From Plazaster borealis (Eukaryota; Echinodermata; Asteroidea; Forcipulatida; Labidiasteridae), in the NCBI GenBank assembly GCA_021014325.1, contig JAJGQC010000720.1:7501-71500 (forward strand): a DNA stretch of 64,000 nt, written 5' to 3'. This document shows positions 19,558 to 30,903 of the stretch, piece after piece (the first letter of the stretch is position 1; each line of letters begins with the position of its first letter). The notes under the pieces are model-generated. The model saw only the letters and a program-made list of their open reading frames with translations, was not told where the DNA came from and ran no database searches. The position numbers and the translations under genes were made by a program.

Positions 19558-19731
19558 GGGGTAAAATTCCGAGGCGGCTGCCACTTTAATCCCCGAATTA
19601 AGAAAATTTTGGGTCTTACCTGTCCGGAAGAGTGGAGAAAATATATATATATATTTTTTAACAAATCCATTTATCGTACGATTGGAAACATCCTCATGAA
19701 TAAATTAAAAAAGTGGCAGCAGTTGTGATGT

Positions 19732-19996
19732 CAGAATGCTTGACTGCGTTGACGACAGAGTAAAGTGCCCATTGGGGCAGAGCGTATATTTGAGAGCACT
19801 TGCGAACATTTTTTGTTTGTGCATTTAAAAAAAAAAAAAATGGCGAATACAGCAGTGCCAGCTGCCCTGCCCATTGTGTTGTGCTGCAAGCTCCAGTTGA
19901 GTTGGGCGCTATGTCGCCGACAACCGTGTTTACAAGTTGACCGTTGAGTAATGTCAGAATGCTGGACTGCGTTGACGACAGAGTAAAGTCTGCGTT
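19732..19996. repeat. Partial exon duplication inside the MRM2 locus
   Basis: About 42 bp starting tgtcagaatgcttgactgcg at 19732 recurs at 19952 (tgtcagaatgctggactgcg...). The second lies in the MRM2 exon, the first in the putative intron, about 220 bp apart. A poly(A/T) tract at 19828-19842 lies between. Confidence 0.75.
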
Positions 19997-20076
19997 TGGG
20001 AGGAGAATAGCGCCCTCTATAGGTTTTTTATGTTGCAGGTCAACACTGATGACCTTTCCGGATGGCATATTTGGAT
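19892..20076 (-). CDS. MRM2: MRM2/FtsJ-like methyltransferase, internal exon
   Basis: Follows a clear - strand acceptor (ttctcag, complement at 20077-20083). It encodes DPNMPSGKVISVDLQHKKPI, EGAILLP and VNTVVGDIAPNSTG, matching MRM2 (GVDLLHIFPLEGA and DMAPNATG). The catalytic Asp of DMAPN is present as GDIAPN. No canonical GT donor lies where homology ends (about 19892), so the join to 19557 is unproven. The preceding exon with the SAM-binding GxAPGxWSQ motif was not found. Confidence 0.75.
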
Positions 20077-20239
20077 CTGAGAAACAGATACAAGTAATTT
20101 AATATTTTACCCCTTCTCTTCCACAATTTAATAATGCAGTTTTTACAATAAATACAATGTGTACAACTAGACTAGCTTAACTTTGAAGTTTGTTCCAATT
20201 GGTAACCTTTAATCCATCCTTTCCCAACTCGAGGTTGTC

Positions 20240-20518
20240 AGAGTCATTGCTAACAAAAAGGTCTGAAACTGCTTCTGGCTCCGATGCCCAGCCCTAGACA
20301 AAGGCTTGGTTGTCAAGGCGTGGAGTACCAAACCTGTCCAATTTTTTGATTATCCGTGTGTTTGATGAGGGAATTGTAGATTTCAGGTTTAGGTGATGTC
20401 TCCATAAATTCAATGAAAGATTTCCACTGTTTTATCACCAACAGCCAAAACTGCTTCTGACTTCGATGCCTAGCCCTATACAAAGGCTTGGTTGTCAAGC
20501 CAGGCAGCACCAAATCTG
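20240..20518. repeat. About 180-bp tandem repeat, left part
   Basis: Units share ccgatgcc-agccctagacaa, aggcttggttgtcaag, accaaa-ctgtccaatttt, tttcaggtttaggtgatgtc and gatttccactgttttatcac. One and a third units are here; the rest lies beyond the LINE, at 22622-22920. Confidence 0.75.
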
Positions 20519-22620
20519 TAATAATAATAATTTATTGATTTTATATTGCGCACTCTCCAGGACCAGCCTGTTCGAGTGCGCATAACATTAAAAATGGCAT
20601 AAGAAAAATACATACATGTAGTAAACAGTTTAAGAAAAGTACACCAGAAAAAATATAAGCAAAATAGAAATCAAAGCCTTACAGGCAAAAAGGGTGCATG
20701 AACACCATAAAACTATAATAAAAAAAAAGCAGAAAAACAATGCAACTTTGGTACAAGAAAGCATTTAAAAAGTTCACACAAAAAAAACCCCAAAAACCGA
20801 CAGATACAAAACTCACTGACATTAATTAATAATGAAGGCTTTCTTAAAAAGGAAAGTTTTAAGTTGAGTTTTAAAAAGACTTTGTGAATGCAGTATACGA
20901 ATATGAGATGGCAAGTTGTTCCATGGATGAGGTGCTGCTGAATAAAAAGCTCGATTTCCTAGAGTAGCCAGCATTTTGCCCTTTGGATATTCTAAAAAGA
21001 CTTCACCTGTTGACCTGAGGTTGTGACACCTTTGACTTCTGACAGTAATTATTTCATTTAAATAAGTAGGAGCAAGGTCATGTAAACATTTAAAAACCAT
21101 TAGTAAAATCTTGAATTCAACCCTAAACTTAACAGGAAGCCAGTGTAAGCTGGTAAGAATGGGAGTTATGTGACTCCAACGGTGAGAATTCGAAACCAGC
21201 CGAGCTGCAGCATTTTGAATCCTTTGTAGCTTTGACAACTGACAACTAGGCAATCCATAAAGTAACCCATTGCAATAATCCAGTCGGCTAGTAACAAAAG
21301 CATGAATTAAAATAGTAAGTGATCTGGATGACAAATACTTGCTAATACGTTTAATGTTGTAGAGATGATAATAAGCTGCAGAACAAACTTTAGTAACATG
21401 GGTAGACATAGACATTGTAGAATCAAACCATGTGCCAAGATTCTTAACATAATTTACAGGCACAATATTAGCATCACCAACAACAATACCGGGAATGTTA
21501 ATCTTAGACAGCTGTTGTTTTGTCCCGAGACAAATAAATTGTGTTTTAGTGTCATTTAACATAAGTCTATTATGAAACATCCAAGTTCTAATGTCTTTAA
21601 CACAGCTTTCCATAGCAGAAATAGCATCAGATTGATTGATCACACTGTTAGGCTTAAAAGATAAATACAACTGTGTATCATCTGCATAACAGAGAGAATT
21701 AGGCAAATGGTGTTCGATGACATCAAAAAGAACAGAAGAATAAATAGTAAACAAAAGTGGTCCAAGACAAGAACCCTGGGGTATGCCACACATAAGGTCA
21801 AATTTGTCGGACTTGGCGCCCTGTATGAGAATACGCTGACTTCTACCCTGTAAATATGATTTAAACCAATCTAGTGCCTGACCGGCAATGCCAAATTTGT
21901 TATTCAAACGAGTCAGCAAAATGGAATGATTGACAGTGTCAAAATGAGTGTGGTTTCTGTGCTATGGTTTTTCCTGTAAGCCGACTGAAGGGGCGGGTAC
22001 AAATTATTAACAGTCATATGATTGTGAACCTGATTGAATACTGCCCTTTCAACTAATTTGGAAATGAAAGATAGATTGCTTACAGGACGATAGTTTTCTA
22101 ACCGTTTAACGTCAAGACCCTCCTTTTTTAAAAGAGGAGTAACAAGGGATTCTTTCCAGTCTGTGGGGAAAGTACCAGAAGTCAATGAAGTATTAATAAT
22201 CTTAGTGATAACCGGTAGCAACGTGTCCATACAGTCCACAACAACAGATGTTGGCATGGGATCCAATGTGCATGACCTGCGTGTGGAGTCCATAATAAGT
22301 TTTCTCACCTCTAATTCAGTGAGTGGAAGAAACCTATCAAACATGGTATCAAAAGTTAGATTGAAATTAGGCAAAATAGATCCACTGACAGCTTGACAAT
22401 TGAGCCTAGCATGAATATCATCAATTTTAGTTTTGAAAAAGCAACCCATCTCGTTAGCAAGTTCTGTTTTATCACTGAATGGAGGAAGCTGATGATCAGA
22501 ATGCTGTTTCAGTAACTTTTTGGTGACTCTGAAAAGCTTAGCTGGGTCTGAGGAGTTAACATCAATTAAGTTGCAATAGAATGAACGCCTAGCTTTTTTC
22601 ATTAAATTGTCTAATTTGTT
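20519..22620 (-). mobile_element. CR1/L2-like LINE, 5'-truncated and broken
   Basis: A non-LTR retrotransposon on the - strand, ending at 20519 in (TAA)n. Two ORF pieces (22602-21913 and 21919-20822) carry RT fingers and palm with LENYRPVSNLSFISKLVE, GIPQGSCLGPLLF and YADDTQLYLSF, then the CR1/L2-type C-terminus (WNNLPSHIRI, FKTQLKTFLFKKAF). The pieces are out of frame at about 21,945, where about 30 codons including the first catalytic Asp of RT motif A are missing. The endonuclease domain is absent. It splits a tandem repeat. Confidence 0.9.
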
Positions 22621-22873
22621 CGATCGTTATTCGATTATCCATGTGTTGGATTATGAAATTGTAAATTTCAGGTTTAGGTGATGTCTCCATGACTTCAACA
22701 CAATGAAAGATTTCCACTGTTTTATCACCACAGCCAAAACTGTCTGGCTCCGATGCCTGGCGTTACGTACAAAGGCTTGGTTGTCAAGCCACCAAGTACC
22801 AAATCCGTCCAATTTTAGACAGACCGCGTCTTGGATTTACGGATAGAATTGTACAGTTGATTTTTAAAGTGAT
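22621..22873. repeat. About 180-bp tandem repeat, right part
   Basis: Continues the repeat seen at 20240-20518: tttcaggtttaggtgatgtc, gatttccactgttttatcac, aggcttggttgtcaagcc. The outermost unit merges with the last coding exon of the - strand gene at 22874-26832, whose end shares gaattcatggagacat. Confidence 0.7.
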
Positions 22874-25800
22874 TCATAATGTCTCCATGAATTCATAAGT
22901 GTGTTTAGTGGCCTGTATGATCATCGGTGAGACATCGTGCTTGAAGTCACTGCTGACCTCTGTGCAGCAAAGAAGCTTCCTTGCGAGACACTTTCTTGGG
23001 CTCTCATCCTGCATACAAACAAAAAATTATTGATAATCGTTACACTCATTAAAGAATGCAGCCAACATTGGCAAGTGTCAAAGACCAGTATCTGCACTTT
23101 GTATGACCCAACATTTACATGAAATAACAAACCTTTGAACGTTTAAAGCTCAATCCGACATCAGAGTCACAAGAAAAAAAATGAAGAAAAAACCTTATTA
23201 TGTTTTCAAACATCAAGTTTTGAATATGATTGGAATGCCTAACCAACTGATAAGCAATTGTTATTTGGGCCGATCAGTTCTTCAAAATCTTTCATTGGCG
23301 AAGAGGATCTAGAAGGATGGGTAAGACCAACCTTTAGATTTGCGCACAGCATTTGTGAGTCATAAACATCGCATAGCCCTGTAATGTCACGCATATCAGC
23401 ACAGTGGAGGCTGTCACTGGTTGCATTCAGTACCACAAAACAAGCCCTTCCCAAGTAATAATTCACATCCAGCTCCTTGGCTGAGGCAACTGTTTTACTT
23501 ATACTGTGAAAAGAAAGCACAAGTATGCTACACGTTAAAGGTAGGGGCATAGATTGGTTTTGTCAACGTAATGCTGATTTATAGGCAAAATTATCAAGAA
23601 AGTAACCTGTGACTACAGTTTCAGCTGAATACATTATCTACTTGTACTTAAAGGGGTTGGACAGCATATTTGAACATGTGGCGATTCATTTGTTCAAATC
23701 AAAATTAACAAGAACAAAATATACGGAAATCTTTGTCACAATAGGTGCTCTTTTTTAAAGTTCTATGAGACAAAAAGGGAAAAAACAGGGGAAGTGGCAT
23801 TTTATTGCTTTGGAGAATATTCAGGACTTGTTTAATGGATGTTAAATTTTCATCAAGGATAAAAGAATATTATTTTGGGTTTTTTACCCATACACCAATG
23901 TGTGTTTAAAGGCACTGTACACGTTTGGTAATTACTCATGTCACACCCCCAAAATAGAGCCATTTGGGTATGACTTAAGCTAGTCTAATTCCCATCATTA
24001 AGACAGTGTTGGGTCCCTATGTCTAATGCCTTTCTCCCTAAGCAGGAATAAACAATCCTTGTCTTAATTTGATCTTAAAATTCCTTACCTCCCTGGTGGG
24101 TGGTCCTTGGTTGGAAGACTATGTGTTTATATTGGGTCTATTGGCAATCAGCTAGACATTCTGACTTGAGCTGTCTTACAGCTAATTAGACATGCTGTTG
24201 CTGTTAGAATCGCTACTGTTGATGTGCTAGGACCAAACAACTCTTTTATTTTCAACCATTGGTGAGTTGATATATTCCATCTTTCTAATAGGAACCTAAG
24301 AAGTAATATTTAGGGGTTATTCATTGTTGATTTATATTATTTATAGTGGTTATAACAGTTGCTTTCCTAGTGAATTGATTGAGTCAAAATGTTGCATTTA
24401 TCATATTATTAGTTTTCACAGCTAATAAAGATTTTAATGTGATCATGAGTTTAGGACATCCAGTTCTTCTTTAGTATTTTGAAGATAATCAGTTTATGAA
24501 ACTTTTACCTAGTTGCTTGAGGAAAGGACTGGTTGAGAAAGTATTTTAAGGTTTATAGTTTAAGATGAGTTTAACTTTTGATCCTGAGAGTTTGAATGAT
24601 AATTTATGGTTTCACATCATGAATTTATTTGCAAGAGATTGATATCATTTCTAGCCAAGTTTTAGTGAGTTTCTTATATTGATTGTTTTGATATTTAGTC
24701 ACATTTATTGATTTTACTTTCGTTTAGTTTTGGAGTTATAGATCATAACTATAGCCGATATACATGTAGATATGCTCATATAATTTCGTTATCGATGCAA
24801 CCTGCTAAATTCAGATTGGTCTTACAGAATGATTATTTCATTTGTGAGAGTTATGAAATTTAATATTGCTCAGACATATCTTGCCATGTTTTGTTGAGAA
24901 TACTGTAGTCAGACACAAGTTCATCTTGATAGACTTTTCTCATGGAATTTTATAGGAGTTATCATATTTTATTCAGTGAATATTGTTTGGAAGATTATTT
25001 CGTAAGGTTCAGTTATTATTCTGCTTTGCTTCATTTTCATGTTCTTGATTGAAGTTAATTCTTTTGAGAGTTATTGATTTGGTAACACTTGCTTTGTGTA
25101 TGGTCATAGTATAGAGTTTCACTCAGGGTCATTTGGTTCTAGTATTAGTAATGCATATACATACATTGTGTGTGAATGGTTACTAACGCAACACTGAGCA
25201 CTGCCCTGGTGAAAGTTTATTGGGATATATGTTAATGAGATTCTGTGGTTAGTGGTATAATCTGTTCCTAGTGCATGCATATGGTGCATGTAATGCTAGT
25301 GTCTTCAAGGTTGTTTTTACTATGGATGTAGTGGAAATTCACAATGAGCTCTATGAGTGCATCTTTGTTGTTCTTTTGGGTTTTCTTTATTTTGCATCTT
25401 CTGAGTTGATAAGGTTTTATTCACTTTGGTTGAATTACGATTGATACTTTTATTAGAGGATAGTTAGTTTGTTTAATTTGTTTAATGTTCATGATTTAAT
25501 ATTTTAGGTTTGCTTATTATTTAGTTGTTTCTGACTTGAGCTGTCTTACAGCTAAGACATGCTGTTGCTGTTAGAATCGCTACTGTTGATGTGCTAGGAC
25601 CAAACATCTCTTTTATTTTCAACCATAGGTTTTTTGCTGATATCTCTTCTTGAATACATCTTAATTGTTGTTTGCCAATACTATTTGGAGATTTGGGTTT
25701 GGTGAATAAATTAAGATTTGACTGTCATTCATCGACCTCACTTCGTTATTGAAACATATTTATTTAATTTTGTCGTACCATTGAACCGGTTTACATTACG

Positions 25801-26832
25801 GGACCCTAAATTCCAGGCAATACCCGTGACACTCAATACATTAGCATAAAAACTTACTTGGTAACGAGCAACAGAGAGCTATTGATAGTATAAAACATTG
25901 TGAGAAACGACTCCCTCTGAAGTAACGTAGTTTTTGAGAAAGAGGTAATTTCTCACTAAAATAATAAAAACTCCTTGCAAGAAGTTTTTATTCCTATCTG
26001 AAAGCACACAAATTTGTACAACAAGGGTGTTTTTTCTTTCATCATTTTCTTGCAACTTCGATGACCAGTGAGAACACTGGTCTGTGACAATTACCAAACG
26101 TGTACGATGCCTTTAAAAAGCACTGTATACTCAGTAATTTCCCCGAGTCCAGTGAAAACAATCCACAAGCATTACATGGGCAGGATTCAAACCCAACACC
26201 TTTGCCATCCCAGAGCAGATATCCCACCACCTGCCTGGTAGCTAGAGGCAGAGCAGTCCTGAAATCAGGAACATTACTGGTAAAATCACAGGCTTTAGGA
26301 TGAAAACCTGAGATTGTTACTGGCATCCAGGATGAAGACGACAAAATCAATCGGTTTTTTCTGAGGGCAGAGGGAGATGGGTAGTAGTCCGACTAAAGAA
26401 TGTGAAATAAATAAGGTATTATTATTATTAAACGTCACGTTATAAGTTCCGGATTTGAAAAGAAAAATTCACTGCATAAGAGAAAAAGATATCAAAAGGC
26501 AAAATTCATTCTTCTAATCAAGGTTTTAGCCAGGATTTGGTAAAAGGGTGTCCAAATTTGCTGGAAATTTAAAAACTGGCTGTCCAAATTGCTCACTTAC
26601 AATACATTTACATGCAAATGACAGATAAAATAGGGTGTCCATTAGACACTCAGACACCCCTCTGGCTAACACTTTGTTTCTAATACTTTATATTGCAGGA
26701 AGAAAACAACATGTAAGACGGTTAAGATATTTCATGATGATTATTGACTTACACTTGAAGGGAGTATAACGTGTTGAGTTCCAGTAAAGTCTCCGCCAGT
26801 TTGTGTTTGCCGATCCCTAGTCCTCCCACCAA
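22874..26832 (-). CDS. Unrecognised gene, last three exons
   Basis: Three - strand exons fit in phase: 26832-26753 (26 codons + 2 nt; LVGGLGIGKHKLAETLLEL..., donor gtaagt), 23503-23332 (1 nt + 57 codons; acceptor ctttcttttcacag; ISKTVASAKELDVNYYLGRA...), and 23008-22874 (44 codons + TGA; acceptor gtttgtatgcag; DESPRKCLARKLLCCTEVSS...). Together they give about 128 C-terminal residues. The helical, Ala/Leu-rich character suggests an alpha-solenoid, but I do not recognise the family. The donor after 23332 (gttggt) is weak. The 5' part should lie above 26.8 kb and was not found. Confidence 0.6.
23906..26116. mobile_element. MITE family A copy split by a 1.9-kb insertion
   Basis: TTAA at 23906-23909, then aggcactgtacacgtttgg and attactca up to 23938. 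The MITE resumes at 25836 (ata-cattagcataaaaactt) and ends ...acgtgtacgatgcc with TTAA at 26113-26116. The intervening DNA is a separate element. Confidence 0.85.
23939..25831. mobile_element. Solo-LTR-like element nested in MITE
   Basis: A 1,893-bp segment beginning TGTCACACC and ending CCCGTGACA (TG...CA with a 6-bp inverted repeat TGTCAC/GTGACA), flanked by a 4-bp duplication CTCA (23935-23938 and 25832-25835). It has no coding potential, is AT-rich, and has an internal direct repeat of about 100 bp (24161-24260 and 25531-25626). The structure fits a solo LTR of a retrotransposon; the family is unknown. Confidence 0.7.
26117..26752. other. Intron of the unrecognised gene, no element identified
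   Basis: Contains a short (ATT)n tail at 26418-26431, possibly a SINE/LINE end, and a gtgtccaaatt repeat phrase (26555-26650). No coding sequence was recognised. Confidence 0.35.
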
Positions 26833-27215
26833 CTATTAAAATGAAACAACAAAGTGGAGAACAAAAGAAATCTGAATTAACTGACGCCACTAAACGACAG
26901 AAACAAAAAAGTACGGTGGAAATAGACATCAGGCATGGATGGGTCAATGTGCCCCTCTATTCCCCGCCCGCCCTATATCGCAATACATCACTGCTTGTTT
27001 GTGGTTGTGATGATCCTGGAGGGTTCATAATAATCACCACAAGTGAGCCACAAGTATGGGTCCAGGCTGTATGGACAGGTCCAGGCTGTGTGGCTTGGTA
27101 CGGGTGGACTGGGGCAGGAAGGGAGGGGTGATTGCTTTTCAGTGGGGGTGAGGGTACTCCTATATAGCTATAATGAGGTTTGCTTGAAGACTAGAGGGAT
27201 CGTGCCCCCACACCA

Positions 27216-27356
27216 GGGCTCGATTTCACAAAGAGTTAAGATTGATCGTAACTGCAAATCCATCGCAGTTGCTTAGCAAAGAGTGATGTCACGTATCCCC
27301 ACTATGGTAATACTGATAACTCATCTTAAGATGAATCTTAGGCTTTGTGAAATCGA
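27216..27356. mobile_element. MITE family B, complete copy
   Basis: The left end gggctcgatttcacaaagag and right end ggctttgtgaaatcga are inverted repeats; inner arms gttaagattgat and atcttaagatgaatctta extend the hairpin. Length about 140 bp. Confidence 0.75.
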
Positions 27357-27462
27357 TTGCAGGCCCCCTCCCCCAGCCAGGTGGTGGCCCCCCAAAAAAA
27401 TCCAGATAGATCAAAGATGCATTGTTTTATAATGTTATGTTATTGAATTCTTTGTTGTAGTG

Positions 27463-28727
27463 CAGCGGCGTAGCACGTGCCCCCCCCCCCACAAATTTCT
27501 AGTGCCCCCCCCCAGGTGCCCCCCCCCCATGAAAAAATTGCAATAGTGCCCACACAAAAAGCAAACACAAAAACAAAACATTACAAAACAAAATACATCT
27601 GCTATTTGTAGGCCTTCATTTACAATAAAGTAAAACAAAACTTTAGTCGTATTCAAAGCAATTAGCCAATAATTATTGTTTAACTTATGCTGTGGGGATT
27701 GTCGCTTTCATCACCGGAAGCGCGCGCGCCCACGTGTTGATCAATGCAATGCAGCGGAATGAACAGTTGGTGTGCATGCCGGAGAGACCAAAAAGTTCTG
27801 CTACGCGCACGCGCAACGATGGTCCAAATAAACCAATGTTTTGTACATGAACCGTTGGTTATCGTTACCAGCGATTACGGCGGCGGCCATATTGCTACCG
27901 GAAGGCGAGGATTCTGAAAAACAGTGAGATTTTAACTTTTTTTGAGGAGTGGATTTTCTGGACCCGCGCCGAGCTCACTGTGAGAACAAAAAACACGTAG
28001 AGCCTAATTTTCGCGAGATCCGGTTTCAAAAGAGAACTCCAGGTGCATTTAAATGTGAAGGGCAACAAGTTTCTAATAGGATTTTGTACATGGCACTCTA
28101 TGGGTGCACCCCACTAGTTCCACTCCCATAGCATTCAGCGCAAAGGGCTAAATATTCAAAAATACACGAAAAATACTTAAAAGTCTCACAGCTTTTTACA
28201 GTAAAGGGAAAAGTATTAATTGACTCTTGAACTTTTATTCTCTGCTCAATTTAATATGGGGAGTCCCTGGTCCCGTCGAGTTATTCTCCCTCCAAATAAA
28301 AACACCCCTACACCGGTGTAATTTTCCAAACGTCCGAGCATCAATCTTGAAAAATGTCCTTACACCTCTCGGCAAATAGGACCATTTTTTCAGGGCCTAT
28401 GTCATCCAAAATACCTGAAGTTGGAAGTCAACAACCCCCAGGTTACAATTGGGCAACATTTTTACACTCTACTCCTTTTTTTGGCTCTCAAATCTGTCTA
28501 ATATAGGATATTTTGAGGGCCTACAAAATATTCATGAGCTCGACGCTCTGTTTTCTCCATATTTAGTGAGGTTCGTGGAGACGATAGCGGATCAAACCTC
28601 ATAGTTCTAGGGCTAGGAGTACATGACCCCACCACTGACACACCCATTCTCCCTGGCCCCCCCCCCCCCACTTGGAAGCAATGCCCCCTGTGCCCCCCCC
28701 CCCGAAAAATTCCTAGCTACGCCGCTG
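27463..28727. mobile_element. Putative hAT-like TIR element containing a CpG-rich core
   Basis: Ends cagcggcgtagcacgtgccc and ctagctacgccgctg are inverted, each followed inward by long poly(C). CAG-GGCGTAGC ends resemble hAT-type termini. The 8 bp on either side do not match, so no target duplication is visible. No transposase was seen. The core (27,705-27,930) is CpG-rich, see the separate entry. Confidence 0.5.
27705..27930. promoter_or_regulatory. CpG-rich promoter-like segment
   Basis: Contains two ETS-type sites (accggaag near 27,712 and 27,896), an NRF1-like site (gcgcacgcgcaac near 27,804) and a YY1-like gcggcggccatattg near 27,880. Such clusters mark housekeeping promoters in animals. 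It lies about 0.9 kb upstream of the 26,832 exon of the - strand gene, so it could be that gene's promoter. No TATA box or first exon was recognised. Confidence 0.4.
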
Positions 28728-28747
28728 GCTCTTCCCTCACCCTGGTC

Positions 28748-29092
28748 CCAATGACTCAAAACAAATATTAGCATAAAAACGTACTTGGTAACAAGCAACG
28801 GAGAGCTGTTGATAGTATAAAACATTGTAGGAAACGCTCTGAAGTAACGTATTTTTTGAGAAAGAGGTAATTTCTCACTAAAGTAAAATAACAAAAACTT
28901 CTTGCAAGAAGTTTTTATTCCTATATCTGAAAGCACACAAATTTGCACAACAATGGTGTTTTTTCTTTCATCATTTTCTTGCAACTTTGATGACCAATTG
29001 AGCCCAAATTTTCACAGGCTTGTTATTTTATGCATATGTTGGGATACACCAAGTGAGAACACTGGTCTTTGACAATTACCAAACGTGTTCAG
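28748..29092. mobile_element. MITE family A, end-truncated copy
   Basis: Runs from atgactcaaaacaaatatta to caattaccaaacgtgttcag; the internal aaaacttcttgcaagaagtt hairpin is kept but both TTAA ends are lost. Confidence 0.75.
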
Positions 29093-29800
29093 AGAGCCAT
29101 GTTACAGCATGCCGGAGCAGAATACAGCTTAACAAGGTGGGCTACCTCCCCCCCCCCCCGCCCCCACGGCTACGACGTTGCCGCCCAGGGCATACTCGAA
29201 ATAAACTTTGAAATACTATTCACAAGAATTGTAGCTGTGTTTAATTCTGGCAGCTTGCTGTGTGATGAATTTAACAACGCCATTCTGCTCAATCACGAAC
29301 CCGCCGCCGTCACAACAACGAATGTCAGACAACTCGTCCGTCGGACAACTCGCCAGTCAAACAACTCGGCGGGTCAGATCCCCTTCTTTAAACTGGTGGC
29401 CTCAACTCAAGTACAAAGTATCCTAAATCATCTCTTATGAAATGGCAGTCTTAGCAGATCAGTGTATTGTACATGTTTAACAAAACCATCACAACAATTA
29501 TATTTTGATTTACGGACATAGCGGCCTATCCATCAACGCACGTGTGCTTTGTTGGCCTTGCTCTATGGTTGTTCCAAGTTCCCTAAACATCATCTTCGTT
29601 TACCCATTTCCAAAATCGAAAAGTCCTAGCGAATTTTACAATGCGCATAACGCTGACCGACTGATTGGAGTAATACACAACTTAAACAGACAAACGCACA
29701 TTTGGACAACGAAGCAAAATGGCGCTTATTTTCATCTCACTTGGACTTGCGATTTTCAGACATCTTTTTAGGCATTTAGAATTGTTCAATTCTGCCTGTT
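29093..29800. other. Flank of the giant palindrome, no gene confirmed
   Basis: Includes a poly(C) run (29,148-29,165) and a minisatellite-like stretch (gacaactcg repeats, 29,325-29,375). A + strand open frame of about 120 codons at 29,069-29,440 crosses the MITE end and the repeats and is probably not a gene. Confidence 0.4.
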
Positions 29801-30121
29801 TTCTGGCTGTATACATTTGGGAAACCCTTCTCGATAGGTAAGAATATAATTCAGTGTAATTTGACCTAAATAAGGGGGATAAATTGGCTTGCAGCGCAAA
29901 ATTTACCGGAGTCCAATCTGGGCTAGACCGCACATGTTGTTTGATTGATGTTATTGTTATTAAGTGCGTGAATGCTTTTCCATTATCTTGAATCTGACTG
30001 ACTGTAATGCACGTACACATTATTTGGGAAGAAATACAGGGTTTAGTCCCTTTGCAGAAAATCCTCTGTTCCAGCTCTGTTCAGGATGCGACATTACAAA
30101 CAGATAAGTCGCATCTTCCGT

Positions 30122-30903
30122 TGTAGCCCCACTTATGTGGCCAACGATCCATGAATCCTTGGCCACACGTCCGGACCATCTTTTCTTCAGCTCGCAACAA
30201 AATAAATTATGGCGCCCTTCCCACGGGCGGGTCGGCGATTTACACCAACCAAAAGTGTTCGCCTAACTCTTATTGCTTGTGGTGTTTTGGATATTGAAAT
30301 AAATTACATTTTAAGAAGATATTTCAAACAATATCTTTTCAGCGTCCTCCAAATTACTTCCTCCGATGCCCCGATGTACACAGAGCGCGGCCATTTTGGA
30401 ATGACAACAATAAAATCATGACGTCATCAGCCGGCCGAGCTGCGAATTTTTTTTCCCAATGTGGGTGCGATTCTGTGCAGTTGCTCCATTTGATATTGTA
30501 ATGCTTTTGCATGCGGACCCCAACCAATGGGAGCGAGGTATGCTAATCTTAGCCTTTACCGCGCTGGGAAAAACTAATTCGCAGCCCGGCCGGCCGACGA
30601 CGTCATGATTTTAATTTTGTCATTCCAAAATGGCCGCGCTCTGTGTACATCGGGGCATCGGAGGAAGTAATTTGGAGGACGCTGAAAAGGTACTGTTTGA
30701 AATATCTTCTTAAAATGTAATTTATTTCAATATCCAAAACACCACAAGCAAGCTAAGAGTTAGGTGAACACAATTGGTTGGTTTAAATCGCCGATCCACC
30801 CGTGGGAAAGGCGCCATAATTTTTTTGGTCGCGAGCTGAAGAAAAGATGGTCCGGACGTGTGGCCAAGGATTCATTGATCGTTGGCCACATAAGTGGGGC
30901 TAC
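30122..30903. mobile_element. Foldback element, left-arm copy
   Basis: Arms 30122-30458 and 30564-30903 are inverted repeats of about 340 bp (outer ends gtagccccacttatgtggcc and ggccacataagtggggctac) around a roughly 105-bp loop. Identity of the arms is high (about 95% by eye). No coding capacity. The mirror copy lies at 62898-63679. Confidence 0.9.

Noticed and set aside
20240..20518. Possible MRM2 N-terminal exon in the tandem repeat (- strand ORF 20313-20513)
   Set aside because: It has no GxAPGxW motif, and the same sequence recurs as a tandem repeat beyond the LINE.
29069..29440. 123-codon + strand ORF
   Set aside because: It starts in a MITE end and runs through poly(C) and gacaactcg repeats; composition alone does not support a gene.
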